A stretch of 33,124 bases of DNA from Flavonifractor sp. An306 (GTDB lineage Bacteria > Bacillota > Clostridia > Oscillospirales > Oscillospiraceae). Below the pieces are notes generated by a model. The model was not told the origin of the DNA, did not search any database, and worked only from the letters and a program-made list of their open reading frames with translations. This document shows positions 32,142-33,124 of this stretch, in pieces (within the stretch, counting starts at the first letter, position 1; each line of letters begins with the position of its first letter). The stretch is taken from assembly GCF_002159455.1 (NCBI RefSeq), contig NZ_NFIQ01000042.1, forward strand, positions 1 through 33,124. Reading direction: 5' to 3'. The position numbers were made by a program, and so were the translations under genes.

Positions 32142-33124
32142 TTATTTCTGGATCGCGCCGGTGTTGAGGTAATTGGTAATTCCCTGGGCAATACCCTCCG
32201 CCAGCTTCTGCTGGTAGGCGTCGGTCTTGAGCCGCTCCAGTTCCTCCACATTGGACATGAAGCCGCACTCCACCAGCGCCGCCGCCATATCGGTCTCCCG
32301 CAGCACCACAAAGTCGGCCGAGGCGATCCCCCGGTCAATGGCGCCGGAGGCGGCGCACACCGCGCTCTGCACCGCCTGAGCAAAGGCCTTGCCCCGATCG
32401 CTGTCAGGATGGTGGTAAGTATACAGGCCCTGGAAGGTGGGCACGGTGCCCGAGGCGTTGATGTGGATGCTGACGAACAGGTCGGCCTCCACCGCGTTGG
32501 CCAGGGCGGCCCGCTCGTACAGGTCCCCCGCCGTCTCCCCCGTCCGGGTCATCACCACGTTGAAGCCCGCCTTTTCCAGCTCCGTTTTCAGCTTGTTGGA
32601 GATGGACAGGGTCAGGTCCTTCTCATAGATCTTGGTCCCGCTGGCATCGGGATACACCGCCCCCAGGGTGGTGCCGTCATGGCCCGGGTCTATCACCACG
32701 GTGTACTTGTTGGGGTCCAGGGGCTCTTCCGGCAGGCCGGGGATGTCCAGCGGCAGCAGGGTGACCCGGATCTGATTCTGCCCCGCCTCCACAGCGATGT
32801 TTTTCGCATAGGACGCGCCGCCTCTCAGATCCAGCACCACCCGCAGGGTGTGCGGGTAACCGTAGCCCAGATCGTCGTCGTGCTGCAGATAGCGGATGGC
32901 GGAGATCACATCGCTGTCAGCGGCAATGGCCACCGTGTTCTCCACCGCCTCCGGACACACCGCCCCCAGCACGTCGATCACCACCCGGTCCCCCAGATCA
33001 ATGACCCGGTACTCCGGCACATGGTCAGCCGTGATGGTCACCACCTGGGTGTTGGCCGAAAAGGAGATCTCCGTCACCGTCCCCTTGTCCGCGTTGGCGG
33101 GCGGCGTGGGGGTAGGCGTAGGAG
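32142..33124 (-). CDS. N-acetylmuramoyl-L-alanine amidase, AMIN + Amidase_3 (partial)
   Basis: The 3' part of a gene whose start lies beyond the window; the frame stays open to the edge through a Pro/Thr linker. An AMIN-like beta domain (EYRVIDLGDRVVIDVLG) precedes the zinc amidase domain. Ligands are visible: His in VVIDPGHDG, Glu in YEKDLTLS, His in FVSIHINA and the catalytic Glu in LVECGFMSN. It cleaves the bond between MurNAc and the stem peptide, for cell separation or spore processes. The signal peptide is expected outside the window. Confidence 0.9.
   Translation of the reverse strand, partial: PTPTPTPPANADKGTVTEISFSANTQVVTITADHVPEYRVIDLGDRVVIDVLGAVCPEAVENTVAIAADSDVISAIRYLQHDDDLGYGYPHTLRVVLDLRGGASYAKNIAVEAGQNQIRVTLLPLDIPGLPEEPLDPNKYTVVIDPGHDGTTLGAVYPDASGTKIYEKDLTLSISNKLKTELEKAGFNVVMTRTGETAGDLYERAALANAVEADLFVSIHINASGTVPTFQGLYTYHHPDSDRGKAFAQAVQSAVCAASGAIDRGIASADFVVLRETDMAAALVECGFMSNVEELERLKTDAYQQKLAEGIAQGITNYLNTGAIQK

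Overview
The window looks like the chromosome of a high-GC gut Clostridium relative (Oscillospiraceae/Flavonifractor-Pseudoflavonifractor type; inferred from protein flavour, GC-rich third positions in housekeeping genes, strong Shine-Dalgarno sites and the type of integrative elements; not proven). The right part (about 20.2-33.1 kb) is ordinary chromosome: guaA, a membrane acyltransferase, carB-carA, a YkuE-like phosphoesterase, a DUF421-DUF4363 pair, greA-plsY-DUF3783, a short-chain dehydrogenase and the 3' part of a cell-wall amidase.

The left 20 kb is a tandem array of integrative elements stacked on the 3' end of guaA. Three copies of the attachment core are present (about 279, 9173 and 20222). 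On the minus strand each reads as the guaA C-terminal codons Glu-Trp-Glu plus a stop (GAG TAA, GAA TGA, GAA TAA as the last two codons). Each element end carries a pair of short direct repeats exactly 11 bp apart, with an element-specific sequence, about 60-70 bp inside the guaA-proximal end and 100 bp inside the distal end. These are probably integrase arm sites. Element 1 (279-9184) and element 2 (9173-20231) share a backbone: divergent XRE regulator, xis, tyrosine integrase, MobC-like protein and RepA-like ATPase. A third element's end, with an integrase C-terminal scrap, lies at 1-288. No relaxase is present in either complete element, so any transfer would need a helper.

Element 1 carries a compact six-gene defence operon: a small HTH controller, a BsuBI/PstI-type methyltransferase and restriction enzyme, a caspase-like protease and two different TIR-family proteins. 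The last three resemble type IV Thoeris (TIR signal plus caspase-like effector), here with two TIR proteins and joined to a restriction-modification system. A consensus promoter and a perfect 20-bp palindrome precede the controller gene.

Element 2 carries, or encloses, a GC-rich six-gene cell-surface operon: SigI-family sigma factor, RsgI-like anti-sigma protein with a very acidic tail, a lipoprotein with an RsgI-like core, a PepSY-like region and an Asp/Tyr-rich 15-residue tandem repeat, a VTC polyphosphate-polymerase-like protein, a DUF4956 membrane protein and a CotH-family kinase. Two promoter-like sequences with the form ACCCC-N19-CGTA precede sigI and the repeat lipoprotein, suggesting that the sigma factor drives both transcription units. 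This operon is the best candidate here for an undescribed system.
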